This document shows positions 40,722 through 51,900 of a stretch of DNA of 64,000 nucleotides, piece after piece. A program made the translations under genes and the position numbers. This DNA comes from Pachypanchax playfairii (taxonomy: Eukaryota > Chordata > Actinopteri > Cyprinodontiformes > Aplocheilidae). The stretch lies in assembly GCA_006937955.1 (NCBI GenBank), contig SSNP01000067.1, positions 1,917,031 through 1,981,030 of the forward strand. Direction: 5' to 3'. The notes below the pieces were generated by a model, which had not been told where the DNA came from, did not search any database, and saw nothing but the letters and a program-made list of their open reading frames with translations. Position 1 is the first letter of the stretch. Each line of letters begins with the position of its first letter.

Positions 40722-41432
40722 AAGACATGCCTCGACATCAACCACAGTCACGATTAAGGAACTGGTTATCTGTCATCTGTTTTTACATACTGTGGATACA
40801 TACTATATATAAGTAGGATTATGTTTGACCATTTTACTATAATGTGGCTAACAGAGATGAAATCAATGTAATGGAAGTAACTTGTTGCTTAATTTCTCAT
40901 GTAATTTGAATTTCAGCCACTAGGGGCGCTGTTATCCACAGCTGCCTCTATGCTTCTGATTTAAAGGAATATTTGGGGCATTTTTAATGTAAAAATCATA
41001 AATAATTACTGCTTTACTTATTGTGGATAACTATGTGAATATAGAGTTTACATCCAACAAGGCAGATGAAAGTAGAGCTGATTGGAGACAACACCAAGCC
41101 ACTTTTGTCCAGCTGTGTTTCAACTAGCTGTAATCTCATCAATCCTGTTGGATATAAACTTTATTTCTTAAAACCGAGGCTGTTCATGAAGCTATCTACA
41201 ACAGGTAAGATACAAATCAACTTGGACAAAGAAACACCTCAAATTCGTTGGTATTTTCCTTCAATCAGATAAACAACAGAACTGTGACTAGATTTGTTTA
41301 TATACTGTGTTCAAACAGCATGTTCAAACTGTTCTTATCATGTTCAAAAAGACTGAAAACTGATCTGATCTTTGAACGAATGAAACAAAAATTAGTACTT
41401 GTCTTTTTTTTTTAATGTTTTGATGTCAAATA

Positions 41433-41632
41433 CAGTGGGGCAAAAAAGTATTTAGTCAGCCACCAATTGTGTAAGTTCTCCCACTTAAAAAGATCAGAGA
41501 GGCCTGTAATTTTCATCATAGGTATACCTCAACTATGAGAGACAAAATGAGGAAAGAAAATCCAGAAAATCACGTTGTCTGATTTTTAAAGAATTTATTT
41601 GCAAATTATGGTGGAAAATAAGTATTTGGTCA
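41433..41632 (+). repeat. Left terminal inverted repeat of the Tc1 element
   Basis: This 200-bp repeat is identical to the reverse complement of 42831-43030. The outer AAGTATTTAGTCA and the inner AAGTATTTGGTCA form the direct-repeat pair expected for transposase binding. Confidence 0.93.
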
Positions 41633-41791
41633 CCTACAAACAAGATTTCTGGCTTTCACAGACCTGTAACTTCTTTAAGAGGCTCCTCGGTCCTCCACTC
41701 GTTACCTGTATTAATGGCACCTGTGTGAACTCGTTATCAGTATAAAAGACACCTGTCCACAACCTCAAACAGTCACGGTCCAAACTCCACT

Positions 41792-42814
41792 ATGGCCAAG
41801 ACCAAAGAGCTGTCAAAGGACACCAGAAACAAAATTGTAGCCCTTCACCAGGCTGGGAAGATTGAATCTGCAATAGGTAAGCAGCTTGGTGTGAAGAAAT
41901 CAACTGTGGGAGCAATTATTAGAAAATGGAAGACATACAAGACCACTGATAATCTCCCTCGATCTGGGGCTCCACGCAAGATCTCACCCCGTGGGGTCAA
42001 AATGATCACAAGAACGGTGAGCAAAAATCCCAGAACCACACGGAGGGACCTAGTGAATGACCTGCAGAGAGCTGGGACCAAAGTAACAAAGGCTACCATC
42101 AGTAACACACTACGCCGCCAGGGACTCAAATCCTGCAGTGCCAGACGTGTCCCCCTGCTGAAGCCAGGACACGTCCAGGCCCGTCTGCGGTTTGCTAGAG
42201 AGCATTTGGATGATCCAGAAGAGGATTGGGAGAACATCATATGGTCAGATGAAACCAAAATAGAACTTTTTGGTAGAAACTCAACTTGTCGTGTTTGGAG
42301 GGGAAAGAATGCTGAGTTGGATCCAAAGAACACCATACCTACTGTAAAGCATGGGGGTGGAAACATCATGCTTTGGGGCTGTTTTTCTGCAAGGGGACCA
42401 GGACGACTGATCCGTGTAAAGGAAAGAATGAATGGGGCCATGTATCGTAAGATTTTGAGTGAAAACCTCCTTCCATCAGCAAGGGCATTGAAAATGAGAC
42501 GTGGCTGGGTCTTTCAGCATGACAATGATCCCAAACACACCGCCCGGGCAACGAAGGAGTGGCTTCGTAAGAAGCATTTCAAGGTCCTGGAGTGGCCTAG
42601 CCAGTCTCCAGATCTCAACCCCATAGAAAATCTCTGGAGGGAGTTGAAAGTCCGTGTTGCCCAGCGTCAGCCCCAAAACATCACTGCTCTAGAGGAGATC
42701 TGCATGGAGGAATGGGCCAAAATACCAGCAACAGTGTGTGAAAACCTTGTGAAGACTTACAGAAAACGTTTGACCTCTGTCATTGCCAACAAAGGCTATA
42801 TAACAAAGTATTGA
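41792..42814 (+). CDS. Tc1-family DDE transposase, intact
   Basis: This 340-residue, single-exon cut-and-paste transposase cuts at the element's inverted repeats and inserts at TA. N-terminal helix-turn-helix segments (about 10-110) give the paired-like DNA-binding region. It has no clear GRPR hook; SGAPRK at 59-63 occupies the place. The catalytic triad is Asp153 (WSDETKIELF), Asp244 (FQHDNDPKH) and Glu279 (SPDLNPIENLW). These positions match those of the Sleeping Beauty transposase, and the length is the family norm. VKHGGGNIMLWGCFSARG (186-202) is the usual glycine-rich box. No stops or shifts are seen. Whether the protein is active cannot be told from sequence. Confidence 0.95.
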   Translation: MAKTKELSKDTRNKIVALHQAGKIESAIGKQLGVKKSTVGAIIRKWKTYKTTDNLPRSGAPRKISPRGVKMITRTVSKNPRTTRRDLVNDLQRAGTKVTKATISNTLRRQGLKSCSARRVPLLKPGHVQARLRFAREHLDDPEEDWENIIWSDETKIELFGRNSTCRVWRGKNAELDPKNTIPTVKHGGGNIMLWGCFSARGPGRLIRVKERMNGAMYRKILSENLLPSARALKMRRGWVFQHDNDPKHTARATKEWLRKKHFKVLEWPSQSPDLNPIENLWRELKVRVAQRQPQNITALEEICMEEWAKIPATVCENLVKTYRKRLTSVIANKGYITKY

Positions 42815-42830
42815 GATTAACTTTTGTTAT

Positions 42831-43030
42831 TGACCAAATACTTATTTTCCACCATAATTTGCAAATAAATTCTTTAAAAATCAGACAACGTGATTTTCTG
42901 GATTTTCTTTCCTCATTTTGTCTCTCATAGTTGAGGTATACCTATGATGAAAATTACAGGCCTCTCTGATCTTTTTAAGTGGGAGAACTTACACAATTGG
43001 TGGCTGACTAAATACTTTTTTGCCCCACTG
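42831..43030 (-). repeat. Right terminal inverted repeat of the Tc1 element
   Basis: This is the exact inverted copy of the left repeat. It begins 16 bp after the transposase stop codon. Confidence 0.93.
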
Positions 43031-43032
43031 TA

Positions 43033-46000
43033 TGTGCAACTTGAACTGCAGCAATAAATCTACTGTAAAGATGAAGTTTATTAACTTTAATGCATTAATA
43101 TCCAGCAGCTCACTTCCTGTACAAGTTAGCAATAATGTAATATTTACTTGTATTTTGCACACTCCAGAACACTTTACTATATCATATATTTAGTAAGACA
43201 TGAGTACTGTCTCATTTTATTTTAGGTTTCAATTGTTAATACTTCAAATACTGCAAATAATCTGTCCCTTGTTGTATTTTAAGGCATCGCTGGGTAATAA
43301 ATGCAATAAAGTAATGTTTCCATGCTGCTGTGTTCTTTGATGTCATTATAAAATTTGTTATTGGACTAAAACTCATAAATACTGTTGATTTTTTATGATA
43401 ATAATATAATCCCTTGTGTGCTATTGTTTTACAACTTGAAGAGAAACAAGACTGATCATGAGTCTGGTATCTTATCAGCTGACCCAAATGTACCCACCCC
43501 CCCTTCACACAAACACTGATGTTGCACAATACACACACACTGTTAGCTGCCATCAGCATCTCCTGCTCATAGTCTAGATGAAAGAAATCTCTCGTCACAC
43601 CAGAGTCGGTTTTTATTCTGATCCATGACAGCAGCTCCAGATCCAAGAGACTTTCTCAGCTTTGACCTGTTTGTTGATAAAAGTTCCAACACTGAGATCC
43701 GGTTCTGATAACCTGCTGCTTCAGGTGAGGTACAGAGCCGAAATGGTACAAACATGTTCCCTCATTTGTCTGTTGCAAACGTCTGCTGAAACCATTTGTG
43801 TTTCGAAGATGTCTGAACAAGGAGAGCCGGTATTCATGGCGTCACTGGCGTGTTTGGACAGCCATGATGGATGATCCTCCCTCATGAGAGAGATAGTCCG
43901 TGAGAGATAGGAGTAGAGAAAGAGGAAAAGATGGTCAGGGTGACCCTGAACTCAGAAAATCCACGCCTCGCATAGAAGTTGCAAAACAAATTTCTCATGA
44001 CGTCGAGCAGGACAGAAGATTTTTACTGAAATAATCCAATTCACCGGAAATACATTTATTCCAGATAACATTGAGATACACTGAATTAAAAAATAAAACA
44101 ACATTTTTGTTTATATGTCTTCTATTTATAACTGTTTCAAGTTTCATTTAACTTATTTGGTTTGTCTTTTTGACTCTTGTCTCTTCTTATGTCTTCAATT
44201 AAGATTTCTATTTTATAAATTTGTAACTAGTGTCACTGGTTATGAAATTACTTTATGATTTTTAATATAGTTGTCTTTATTTAGTTACTTTCATATTATA
44301 CATGACTATCACTATTTAAATAACAATAACAACAATCCTGATCATTTCTTTAGTTCATAAATAGATTGGCAGATGAAATGTTTTATTCATGTTTTTGAGT
44401 CTGTAAATAATTCTTAAATATTACAGATACATTTACACATTAAAACAAATATTCTCATAAATTATAAACACTAATTTTAAAGCCTATTATTAATGTATCT
44501 GTCTTACTTTCTAATGAAACCCTTGTAATGTTCGATTTGGCCACTAGAGGGCAGAATATGTCAAGACTTGTTGGGTATTTTAAACCTGATTCTGCAGCAG
44601 CCACAACACATTACTGTCATTTTACAGTCTTTTAAATTCAGATGTAAGAAATAAAGACAAGTTTTCAATAAAAGTTATTATTGCAAAATTTAAAAAAATC
44701 TGTTTAATCTCTGCTTCCAAAGTTGCAGCCTGTGCATCACCTGTTGCTAAAATCAAAAGTTGTTTGTTATTACTTAAGATCTGGGACTTTCCTCATCTCA
44801 CGTGGTCTGTAATTTACATGTGCCAACTTTTGATTTTAAAGCCGTTCTGACATGAAGAATTTAGGTTAATAAATCAGTATGAGCAAGTTGGAAATTAATT
44901 TACAATTGCAAAATAAGGGTTTTACCTTGAGTGGGATCCAATTTAAAAACAAATAAATGGTGAGAGCAGCTTCAATCTGTTTAAAGCCTCTGACACATGA
45001 AAGATTCAAAAAAAAAGTTTTGATTTCAGTGAAAGTGCATGACTTAGATGGGTGGTTTACTGTGTGTGTGTGTTTAGTGAAAAGAAAAGGAGTGAAGTGC
45101 TGCCTGTAAGGATGTTCCCTGCATGACTCCTCACTCCTACATGGACACTGTTTGCTTGTTGTTTCAGTAAACACAGGAGTCCTCAGATGATCCAGCACAT
45201 CGTGACCACTGCAGCCCACCCAGGAGCCAAGGTCAGGACTACTAACTTATGAACACACACAGACTCACTTTCATGCTGTAAACCCAATCACATAAATGTG
45301 ATATTACATTTAAACCTTTTCAGATTTATACCTGATCCGGTATCACAACGTTGAATCAAGTATGTTTATTTGGTAAAATTAGCTTACCAGTGTACATTTT
45401 TGCACATTTACAACTTAATGTGTGTCTTAGAATATCACAAGGAAAAGTCTAGTCCTATACTACCTCCAGCAGAGCAGCTGTCAGGGATGGACAAGCAAAC
45501 ACAGTGTGACTGTAGGGTTAAGGATGAGAAATAGTAAATGGATGGATTGAAAACGAGAACGTTAGCGACTTTTCCTGACAACCGAGCGCTCACATATGGC
45601 TAAGCTTTGCTTGCATAGCCTGACTTCAAGGCGAAGGGCCTTGCAAACGTAAACAGTAGAGCTGCTGCAGCTGGAGCAGGGAGGCAGCCTCTTTGCTTAT
45701 CGAGACCTCTCCACACTAAACAATGGATCAAGTGACGCACGGGCCTTTGGCGGTGCAACAGAGACCCAGGCAGCTCAAAAAGGGTCCTCCTTCAGTACAT
45801 TTATATCTCCGCTCTCTCAATATTTATCTCACAGGAAAACACACAGATTTCCACCTCGTCTCTTCCAGCTTCTACGTCTCCAACACAGCCGAGACAGAAA
45901 GGACGAGAGTCTGTATGTTTGAACACATTTTCACAGAATTCCACCTCTTAATGAGTGCAACACTAAATAACTTGGTCCAGGAGTTGTGATTGGAGAGATT

Positions 46001-48560
46001 TATGCAGTCAGTAGAATCTCCTCTACAATAAACAAATTCCCCCGTGTTTGTTTTGCAGTGGAGTTCTGGAGGATGAATCTAAATAAGGGTCAGCGTCTCT
46101 TATTGGGTGAGTCGCTGCATTGGAAAACTTGCTTGGTAAAAGTGCATGTGCATCTGTGTAATATCTCTTTTATGATGGGGCACAATGGGGAACGGAAGGG
46201 CCCAGGAGCCAGTGAATTAACCCAAATTACAGCTAGCAGTTGCCTGGGTAACTGGGTTGGAATGGTGTGTAATTTCCTAATGAAGGGGGGCAGTTCTTCT
46301 TTTTCACATTTTTAGAGACCTCCTCTGCCTGTTACCGTAACAACAGGAGAGCTCTGGATTCCCCCCCCCCCCCAGTGCAGTTGTTTGCTGGATGAGTCAC
46401 CCCAAATTTTTTTTGGTACAAAATTGGAGCTTTTTCCTCCAACTGTCATGGTTGAGGAAAATTAGACTTTTGTTTAATTGAGTAAACTTTTGAGATTATT
46501 TACAGTTTAACAAAAGAAATATCTCAATCAATATTACAGCTCCAGGGTTTTTGTATTTGAAGCAAAAGTGACTGTAAATACAACTTGAAATGTGGATAAA
46601 ACAAAATGAAATCCAATAGTTTGTAAAAGTGTTGGCACAAGGCAGGGTGAGCACTTCATAACGCCTTTGCTTCACAAGCATCGTTGCATGTCATCAACAC
46701 TTTCTGCACAGTAAAAGAGTCGAGGAATTTCCCCGACTTTCAGCTCCCAGATCCAGATAAAAGACGTGTGAAAGTTCAGACTTTTCTGTTTTTTCCCTGT
46801 ACAAAAAAAAAAAAAAAATGCACAAATGATAGTGAGAATTCTTATCAGTTAAGATGATGTTATATGTCACTGGTTAAACATCTCAGTGGAGATCTGTGGT
46901 GAGACCCTGCAGAGAGATTTAGAAATAAGGGACTATTGTTTGCAACAGAACCATGTTAACTGGTTTTAACTGCTGTCAGTCATCAGGAAGACGTTCAGAT
47001 GTCTGCAGTCTCACACAAACCAGGCAGACAACGATAAATCCTAGATAAGAATCAGCAAAAAAAATCTGTGGATGAATGAGAGTAAAGAAGCACGTGGAGG
47101 AGGTGGTTGGAGGTTTTTGGAAAAGAAAGGACTTTTTTTTTCTCCTTCTGTATATGATCTGAACAGGTGTGACAGACGTCTGGCCTCACTACTCGTGTAT
47201 GCAGTCGTGATCTACCACCCAGTAGCACATCAGCTATTTAATGACCTGCACGGTCTGTTGAAAGACACGGACCTTCCTCTTGTTTATTGATAGCTATCAG
47301 CACTTGTATTAAACAAAACACGCCGCTCACATGGCACAAGTTGTTTTATTTACCTCATTGCAACAGCTAAAAGAGGTTAAAAACTTTACAGCACCCTTCG
47401 TTTTTCAAAGGCCCGTTCATCTAAAACTGAGCTGTATACAAAACATAGAACAGAGTCACAAACATAAACTAAAAATAAATGGGGATGGATTCATTTTTCA
47501 CACAGGAGGAGAGTGAAAACTCCCAGCCATCCCTCTTCTTCCAGTTCCACAAAGTCCTCAGCTGCTTATTGTTATTTCACTAATAGCACAGCAGCGCTCG
47601 CTCTTAAGGGGCCTTTGAGACGCAACTGAGCCGAGCCACAGGCTGCTCAGATTACAGCACAGAGAGCTGCGGGGGAATCACACCATTTACAGTACACTGC
47701 ATGTGCACTCTCTGTGGGAGTGGGAGGCAGCGAGGGGTGGAGAGTTATTGAGAAATAATAAGTGACGTCTCTGCAGGCCCACCAACAGCTATCAGGCAGA
47801 AGTCCCTGCTTTGACAAACACAAACAATCTTTATCAAATGATTCACTGAACATCGGGTGAAGGGGTCGAGACTGTTCTGCTCCGACATGCGCAGCAAAGA
47901 GGAAGAATTAGAGCAGACTGTAAAAACTACAGGTTTTTCCTCTTCTCACTCTTTTTTTAATATTATGGAGAAAATTTGGATTAATTTATAATATTTATCT
48001 TTCTTTTTTGTGTACTTTGTTCTTAATATTTACTTTAATATTTGAATTTTTTTTCCCAAAAGAATGAGTTACCAAAGATGTAATATTTGGTTAAAGTTTG
48101 CAGTGACTCATCATACTTTCGTTCAATATTCCTACATTTAAACCAAACCTTTGTGTTTAGAAGGTTAAAGTATTGGTTTGTGATCGCCGCCAAAAAGTAA
48201 ATTATTCTGAGAAATTTGGAAGGTCACGTCACTCACATGGCACAAGTGAGGACGTTCCTTCGGGAGTTTTTGCAAAATCAGATAACACAAGTGACGACAG
48301 TCACACACCTACAACTTCAAATAAAAAAAAACTAAATATGGAGTGTGCGTTTTTCATTTTTTCAGAAAGGGTCAACATGTTGTTTATTCAGGAAACAATC
48401 AACATTCTCGAAATAAATATTTTATTGTCACATAACTAAAAATAAATGTAAACAAATGGTACAAATATTGTACATACATAAACAATAAAAACATGTTTTT
48501 AATATGACAGACTTTAATTCTATTTTTTTTTCCCAGTTTAATTTTTCATCCATCTTTTTC
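43033..48560. other. Interval between the Tc1 element and ercc6l2
   Basis: No gene is supported. One CTCF-like motif (44541-44554) and a C run (about 46362-46374) stand out. An AG/GT-bordered segment at 45168-45231 has no clear coding frame. Confidence 0.5.
44541..44554 (+). promoter_or_regulatory. CTCF-like motif
   Basis: CCACTAGAGGGCAG fits the core CTCF consensus (CCASYAGRKGGCRS) at every position. It lies between the convergent hsd17b3 and ercc6l2 genes. Single motif matches are common by chance or within repeats. Confidence 0.35.
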
Positions 48561-48569
48561 TGCTTAATC

Positions 48570-48890
48570 TGAGGTCGAGTCAACGAGACAGCAGTCTGAG
48601 CAGGAACGCCCAGACTTCACCGTCCACACCTCCTCCAGCTGTTCAGGGGGACCCTGAGGCTAGCCGAGAGACAGAGTCCCTCCTGCATGTCCTAGGTCTT
48701 CCTGGTGTCCTCCTCCCAGCAGGACATGTCTAAAACTCCTCCCCATGAAGGCGACCAGGAGACATCTGAAACAGAAGCCCGAGCCACCTCAGCTGGTTCC
48801 TCTCCACGTGGAGGAGCAGCGGTTTTACTCCTCACCCTGTCTCTTCGGACGCGACCAGTCACCCTGTGAAGGACACTCATTTCTACCGCT
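48570..48890. repeat. LINE-derived remnant 3' of ercc6l2
   Basis: The block order (CAGCAGTCTGAGCAGGAACG, GGGGGACCCTGAGG, GAGCCACCTCAGCTGGTTCC, GTGGAGGAGCAGCGG, CATTTCTACCGCTTGTATTTG) is familiar from a widespread fish LINE-associated repeat. It is diverged and non-coding. It lies directly beyond the ercc6l2 stop and may be part of its 3'-UTR. Confidence 0.55.
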
Positions 48891-48954
48891 TGTATTTGGA
48901 ATCATTTAATAATTAAATTTTCAAATCTGTCAGAATGTAAAAGATCTAAAAGAC

Positions 48955-51900
48955 TCATTTCTTCCACAGGAACTTATCGTTAGTTTTCCAGAGACTCTTG
49001 GTCTCCCTCTGCTCAGAAACCCGTCTCACTGCTGAGCTGGAGTCGACACAGACCCTCTGCAGTTCTTTTGGGTCCGTTAGCTTGTTGATGCTCTCCTCGT
49101 TACCCTCGTTGAGGATGTCCCAGATGTCTCTGCGACCGCTCTTTGCTGCCTGCACCGGTTCACTGACTCGGTGTGATGCTGGTTCTTTCAAATTGCTGAA
49201 TGTTCGATTGCACGATGGCGAGGTAACATGACTTGTGTTTACAGACAGTGATGATGTGGAGGGTGACGTGGGCGTGTTCTGTTGTGTTTTCTTGGGTTTT
49301 GCTTTTAATAGGTCATCTAAAATGGACGTATCTCCTATAAGTTCTATTAGAAGGGAGCGATTATAAGTAGAAGGTGGATGAGCATTCTCGCTTCGTCTTT
49401 GGGATGTTTCACTCGTCCGCGGCTGGGATTTCTGCTCCTGCTCTGTTTCTTGTGCTGCGGATTTGGACGACACAGCGGAGCTCCGGCAGCCGAGGTCAGA
49501 AGAAGAAGAAGGGATATCTCTGTCTGTGCGGTTCAGGAAAGCAGCAGCCTCCCCAGACCCCAGACCACTGCAGCTGGCCCGATCTACACCGAGACCACCA
49601 CCGGCTCTGTGCGCTCCAGGATTAGAAACACTACTCTTCTTTGTACTCATGCGTCCTCTGGCACTGCAGACTATCTCCTCCTGCTTGTCTGACTCGGGGC
49701 CTGGATTGTCCCATAAAGGATCTTGCACATTCTTTCGTAATATCTTTTGCTTTTTGGGAGGTTGAGGAACATCATTTTGCAGGTTGCCAGATCTAATTTG
49801 TGGCAAAGAAACATTATTTTGTGGAGAATCGGGTTTAGTTTGGGGTTTTGGATTCCTCTGAGTGTATTTCACAGAATTTGGGGTTCTTGAGGATTCCTTT
49901 TGTTGCTTAGTGTTATCAGCATGATGATTTTTGGCAGCTGTTTTCGCGGACGGTGACGAAGTAGCAGTTTGTGCTGAATCAGGTTCTGGGAAGTTTTCTG
50001 TAACCGTCTCTGCCACATCCGAGCTGCTCAGTGAGGTGTAATACTGTCGTAGCCAGGAGAGTCTGAGCGGTGAGTTTCTTCTCAGGATCTCAGTAGCAAA
50101 CTGACGGACTGAGGGAAATTGGAATTTTGCAGCCATTTCTTCCAGCTGCTGCCTAAACAAGAAGACACAAAGAAAAACAATGATAAAAAGCCCACTTGTC
50201 AGAATAAAGTGAGGTGAGTTGCATCAGACTTGGAGAGGACATCCTGTGAAAAATATGTTTTAATCTGCTTGAGAGCAAATATTAGGGTCAGTTTTATGTT
50301 TTTGGCTTCTTTCTTTGACAATATCTCATTCCATGACTGGTTTAGATTCACAGAGGAAGGATTGTTTTAATTATCTCCTGCTTAGAGTTTGTTTTCAAAA
50401 GGTAGGGTTAATATTAAAAGTTATTTCGGCGCATGCAACCATCTTAAAAGAAGCGTTAGATTCTGTTTTAGTGCTGCTGTTTTTCTTGTGCGGAGTGAGC
50501 TGTCTTTCAGGAGAAGATCTGCACAGGAGAGGCTGGTGCAGGTTGATCCATCACACCTGACGCTGATCAGACTCATCAGGCGAAGGGAGATCTGACTCTC
50601 ATTCTTCGCCTGGTTGTTAACCGTACTGGTAGTAAACAAAGCTGAGTTTATTGTACTTTATGACGATTCCTAGTCTTCTTTAGTGATTATTCCTTCGTGC
50701 CTCAACAGGATCACCCGTGCTGCTCCCATGCGTCCTCTTAGAGTTTTCTGACCCGAGCTCATCGTGCCCAGCTGATCAGCGTCGCCTCTCTGCTCTCCCG
50801 CACGTCCGCGCACTCTGCACCTCCTCCTCTGACATCTGTCATCTACAGCTACACCCCAGAGACTCTAACACCCCTCCCCGAGTCTCCAGCCTCCTCTCGC
50901 CTCCGTGAGTTTTCATTCATACCTTCTCAGTCATCCTCAAGAGCCTGTCAGTTTCTAACCTCTATTGTCTCCTGCAGATCCCGGTTCCCGCCTGCAGTCC
51001 CTATTTTGATTTCTTTGTTCACTTGTAAATAAACTGTTCACTTTAACCTGAGTCCATGCCTGAGTCTACATGTGGGTCCAACAGCATTCAGAGCCCATGA
51101 CAAGAAGAGAGAGAAGTGGAGTTAGTGGCCTTGATAGGTCCCCAAAAAATGAAGAGTAAAGAAAAGAGCTCAGCAGTTTGTTAATGTAATCTTGTATTCT
51201 GAAATAAAAACTTTCACAAACTCCAGCTTGTGAGAATCAGCGGTGTTACAACTGCAGCTGTAAAGTGCTGCTGGTGATTCCTTTGGGCAGGATTGGTTAA
51301 CCCTCAGCTAGTTCCTTTGGCTTGGTTTAGGCTTTAGTTCAACCTGAGGTTAGACCCACCTCCTTCTCTCTTATGGTTAAAATCAGTCCTGTAACTGTAA
51401 ATAAATAAATAAAGCAGACAGTCTCTTAATCTGTGAAGTCCACCTCAGATGAAACTTACAGCCCGTGTTTAAGCTCATATCCAGACAGCGATGCAGTTGG
51501 GTGTTTTTTACTGAGTAAGAGCAGATTCAGGGACAGAAAGGTGTGAAAGCGACCGGTGTTACTGCAGCATTATGTCAGTCTTATTACCATTTGTGGCTTT
51601 CAGTGGAAAAACAATAAATGCACAAGAGGAGGCAGTTAAACCAGACATGCATGTGGATTTGGATCATTAAACAGTCAGGTTAATTGAGGCAATGTCAATA
51701 TAACAAGTGTGAGTTTGCACTCGCTGGGCAGAGGCCCATCTGTAGGGGGGGCGTTTCAAAAATCTAGGTAGGATCATGTGCAGGTTTAGAAGACCTGAGG
51801 CGAGTCCCAGTAGGGCTGCGGTTACAAAGGTGGAAACTCCTCCCCGTTAGGCTGAATCATGACTGGGTAATGTTTGGCATGATGCTAGGAAATAGGTAGG

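Larger units (their letters stand above)
41433..43030 (+). mobile_element. Complete Tc1-type transposon with perfect 200-bp inverted repeats
   Basis: The element is 1,598 bp, flanked by TA (41431-41432 and 43031-43032), the Tc1/mariner target site. Its ends (CAGTGGGGCAAAAAAGTATT) are inverted copies of each other. Reading 41433-41632 against the reverse complement of 42831-43030, I find all 200 bases identical. Each repeat also carries an outer and an inner copy of AAGTATTTRGTCA about 170 bp apart, an IR/DR arrangement as in Sleeping Beauty-type elements. A single intact transposase lies between. This is the layout of a recently active autonomous copy. It lies 0.7 kb 3' of hsd17b3, in the interval before ercc6l2. 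Confidence 0.95.

Noticed and set aside
41845..42441. 198-codon minus-strand frame within the Tc1 element
   Set aside because: It is the antisense shadow of the intact transposase.
44866..45219. 117-codon minus-strand frame
   Set aside because: Low-complexity composition, no start context and no similarity to any family I know.
45168..45231. AG/GT-bordered 64-bp segment that could be an exon
   Set aside because: Only one of its frames stays open. It encodes nothing recognisable, and no neighbouring exon could be linked.
45723..45989. 88-codon frame between hsd17b3 and ercc6l2
   Set aside because: No domain, no splice context and no recognisable relative. The length is compatible with chance.
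49374..49765. Plus-strand frames of 83-104 codons
   Set aside because: They lie antisense to the last ercc6l2 coding exon, whose frame is supported by the conserved C-terminal motifs.
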